Shown here: in pieces, positions 14,466 to 16,184 of the stretch
How the letters are laid out: each line of letters opens with the position of its first letter
How positions within the stretch are numbered: position 1 is the stretch's first letter
Source: an uncultured Clostridia bacterium
GTDB taxonomy: Bacteria > Bacillota > Clostridia > Christensenellales > CALWSW01
Reading direction: 5' to 3'
Assembly (NCBI GenBank): GCA_937874755.1
Contig: CALNBC010000059.1
Location: 1-16,184 of the forward strand
Length of the DNA stretch: 16,184 nucleotides
The notes under the pieces: generated by a model
What the model was told of the DNA's origin: nothing
The model's database searches: none
What the model saw: only the letters and a program-made list of their open reading frames with translations
Made by a program: the position numbers and the translations under genes

Positions 14466-14495
14466 GCTTTATTTGCACAATTTGTGGAGGTAGTC

Positions 14496-14792
14496 ATGGA
14501 ACACAATGCCAAGCTCAACTCTGACGAGATAGACGAGCTTTTCTCCGCAATACTCCTTCTGGAAACGCAAGACGATTGCAGTCGCTTTTTCGAAGATATA
14601 TGCACCATTAGCGAGCTAAAGGCCATCGCTCAACGCTTCTGCGTTGCGCGTATGTTGGATAAAAAAATCACCTATCAAGAGATTTCACAAAAAACAGGCG
14701 CATCGACCGCTACTATCAGCCGCGTGAACCGTTGCCTGCAATACGGAGCAGGCGGGTACAGGTTGGTGCTTGACCGAATGAAGGACGAATGA
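14496..14792 (+). CDS. yerC: YerC/YecD family TrpR-like DNA-binding regulator
   Basis: A 98-residue, all-helical protein of the TrpR-like YerC/YecD family. The helix-turn-helix is at about 59-80 (TYQEISQKTGASTATISRVNRC). The middle helices (ELKAIAQRFCVARMLDKK) match the TrpR fold, which dimerises and binds operator DNA. Length is typical (about 95-105). The start follows GGAGG at 14486-14490; a GTG at 14484 would add four residues and destroy the spacing. In B. subtilis yerC also lies near pcrB-pcrA-ligA, and here pcrA is next. Comparative genomics has proposed that members of this family control histidine genes in Gram-positive bacteria; no such gene is in this window, so its targets here are unknown. 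It has its own promoter and terminator. Confidence 0.93.
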   Translation: MEHNAKLNSDEIDELFSAILLLETQDDCSRFFEDICTISELKAIAQRFCVARMLDKKITYQEISQKTGASTATISRVNRCLQYGAGGYRLVLDRMKDE

Positions 14793-14832
14793 ACAAAGGG
14801 CGGCGGGTCGCTGCCGGCAAGGGAACTCAATC

Positions 14833-14870
14833 AGCCGCGACGCTAAATTTCCATGCGCTGCGGCTTTTTT
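14833..14870 (+). terminator. Terminator after yerC
   Basis: AGCCGC (14833-14838) pairs with GCGGCT (14860-14865), extended by CGC/GCG after a 2x2 internal loop, followed by six T residues. It lies 40 bases after the yerC stop and separates it from pcrA. Confidence 0.85.
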
Positions 14871-14925
14871 GCTGTACTATGAACAGCGATTTTGATAAAG
14901 TGTAATGCGGAAAGGATGCATACTT

Positions 14926-16184
14926 ATGATAGATTTGGATGTACTTAACCCACAGCAAAAAACGGCGGTAACCACAACCGAAGGACCGCTGCTCGTACTT
15001 GCAGGCGCGGGCTCAGGCAAAACCAGAGCGGTGACCTACCGCATCGCCAATTTGCTCTATAGCGGGGTTTCACCCTACGAAATACTTGCGCTTACGTTCA
15101 CGAACAAAGCATCAAAAGAGATGCGCGAGCGCATTATCGACCTCGCGGGGGCGGACGGTGAGCGCGTATGGATGAGTACGTTCCACTCGTTTTGCTCACG
15201 CATATTGAGGATTGATATCGAAAGGATGGGTTACACCCGTAATTTTGTCATATACGACGATACTGACCAGATGGCGGTTATCTCTGATATTCAGGAAAAG
15301 CTGAACATGAGGGATGAAGAGTGGCCAAAAAAAATGCTTCGCTCAGTTTTTTCCGACGCAAAAAACAAATCCTTTGCTCCCTCAGATTATATTCTGCAAA
15401 ACAGCGATTCCTTCAGAGCGCCCAAGCTTTCCGAAGCAATGACGCTATATAACAAAACTCTGGCAGCAAACAACGCGCTGGATTTTGACGATTTGCTGCT
15501 CAAAACACTGGAGCTTTTCCGCACATTTCCTGAAGTCTTGAACAAATACGCCACGCGCTTCAGATACATACACGTCGACGAATACCAGGACACAAACCTC
15601 GCGCAATATACGCTTGTCAAGATGTTGTCCTCTGTGCACAACAATATTTGCGTCGTCGGGGACGACGACCAGTCCATCTACGGCTGGCGAGGGGCAGACA
15701 TTCGCAACATACTCGATTTTGAGCGGGATTTCCCCGGATGCACTGTGATTCGCCTTGAGCAGAACTATCGTTCAACTTCAAACATATTGGATGCGGCGAA
15801 CGCTGTCATCGCCCAGAATACGGGAAGGAAGCAAAAGAAACTTTGGACGGACAGGGGCAAGGGAGCGCCGCTTTCCAGATACACGGCCTGGTCCGAGCGA
15901 GACGAGGCGGATTTCGTCTGCCGTACGATACAGCAGGGCGTGCGCGAAGGGAGACCTCGGGGCGATTATGCCGTATTGTACCGCGTCAACGCCCAGTCCC
16001 GAGTGTTGGAAGAAGCTCTCACCGGGTACGGCATCCCCTATTCGGTAATAGGCTCTCTCAAGTTCTACGATAGGGCAGAGATAAAGGACGTTCTCGCCTA
16101 TCTGCGCCTGCTTGTCAACCCAAGGGATGACGTGAGCTTTAGGCGGGCGATAGGTGTCCCCAAACGCGGTGTTGGGGATGTGGC
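14926..16184 (+). CDS. pcrA: ATP-dependent DNA helicase PcrA/UvrD (N-terminal part; cut by window edge)
   Basis: The first 419 codons of a superfamily 1A 3'-5' helicase; the full protein is usually about 720-750 residues. PcrA unwinds DNA in nucleotide excision repair, clears RecA filaments and rescues stalled replication forks. Visible motifs: Q motif region LNPQQKTAV (7-15), Walker A GAGSGKT (27-33), motif Ia LTFTNKASKEMRER, then ALDFDDLL, motif II VDEYQDTN, motif III GDDDQSIYGWRGA and motif IV EQNYRSTSNI. The reading frame is open to the last base. The ATG at 14926 has AAAGGA at 14911-14916, nine bases upstream. No clear promoter was found in the 55 bases after the yerC terminator. REP and other UvrD-like helicases are alternatives, but the yerC neighbourhood supports PcrA. 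Confidence 0.95.
   Translation, partial: MIDLDVLNPQQKTAVTTTEGPLLVLAGAGSGKTRAVTYRIANLLYSGVSPYEILALTFTNKASKEMRERIIDLAGADGERVWMSTFHSFCSRILRIDIERMGYTRNFVIYDDTDQMAVISDIQEKLNMRDEEWPKKMLRSVFSDAKNKSFAPSDYILQNSDSFRAPKLSEAMTLYNKTLAANNALDFDDLLLKTLELFRTFPEVLNKYATRFRYIHVDEYQDTNLAQYTLVKMLSSVHNNICVVGDDDQSIYGWRGADIRNILDFERDFPGCTVIRLEQNYRSTSNILDAANAVIAQNTGRKQKKLWTDRGKGAPLSRYTAWSERDEADFVCRTIQQGVREGRPRGDYAVLYRVNAQSRVLEEALTGYGIPYSVIGSLKFYDRAEIKDVLAYLRLLVNPRDDVSFRRAIGVPKRGVGDV

Overview
The window looks like chromosomal DNA of a mid-GC member of the Clostridia (Bacillota). The reasons are the four-gene set gerM, rph, rdgB and yfcE/ysnB, the T-box riboswitch, RqcH, the yerC-pcrA neighbourhood, the clostridial-type parE-parC pair, and many TTGACA/TATAAT-type promoters with AGGAGG ribosome binding sites. 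The species is not identifiable from the sequence. I see no phage, insertion sequence, CRISPR array or plasmid gene. Two features are cut by the window edges: a tRNA at base 1 (probably Lys) and pcrA at base 16184.

Layout. 1-424: minus-strand tRNA cluster, transcribed Arg(TCT), His(GTG), Gln(TTG), then a partial probable Lys, with a strong promoter at 396-424 and a possible second one before Gln. 456-1537: minus-strand rdgB and a YfcE/YsnB-type phosphodiesterase. 1538-2026: about 490 bases without a gene. 2027-3121: a plus-strand glycerol-dehydrogenase-like gene. 3201-4969: minus-strand rph and gerM. Ignoring the dehydrogenase, the minus-strand order gerM-rph-rdgB-yfcE is the B. subtilis gerM-rph-ysnA-ysnB order, so the dehydrogenase appears to have landed inside an ancestral operon. 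5128-6867: rqcH (plus), divergent from gerM. 6923-8967: a consensus promoter, a complete T-box riboswitch and an AMP-forming acyl-CoA synthetase, closed by a terminator at 9022-9060. 9110-13731: promoter, about 185-nt leader, then parE and parC with no gap. 13816-14421: a two-OB-fold SSB-like protein whose start codon lies in a perfect 10-bp hairpin. 14437-14792: yerC. 14926-end: pcrA.

The most interesting element is the T-box in front of the acyl-CoA synthetase. T-boxes sense uncharged tRNA and normally control aminoacyl-tRNA synthetases and amino-acid synthesis or uptake. Stem I folds best with CUC (leucine) as specifier, and the UGGU of the antiterminator fits a tRNA with discriminator A, as in tRNA-Leu. 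One explanation is that leucine starvation switches on activation of a branched carboxylic acid (for example isovalerate) to its CoA ester, feeding reductive carboxylation to leucine. That is inference and depends on substrate and specifier identity. The second regulatory candidate is the hairpin over the start of the SSB-like gene, which could allow autogenous translational control.
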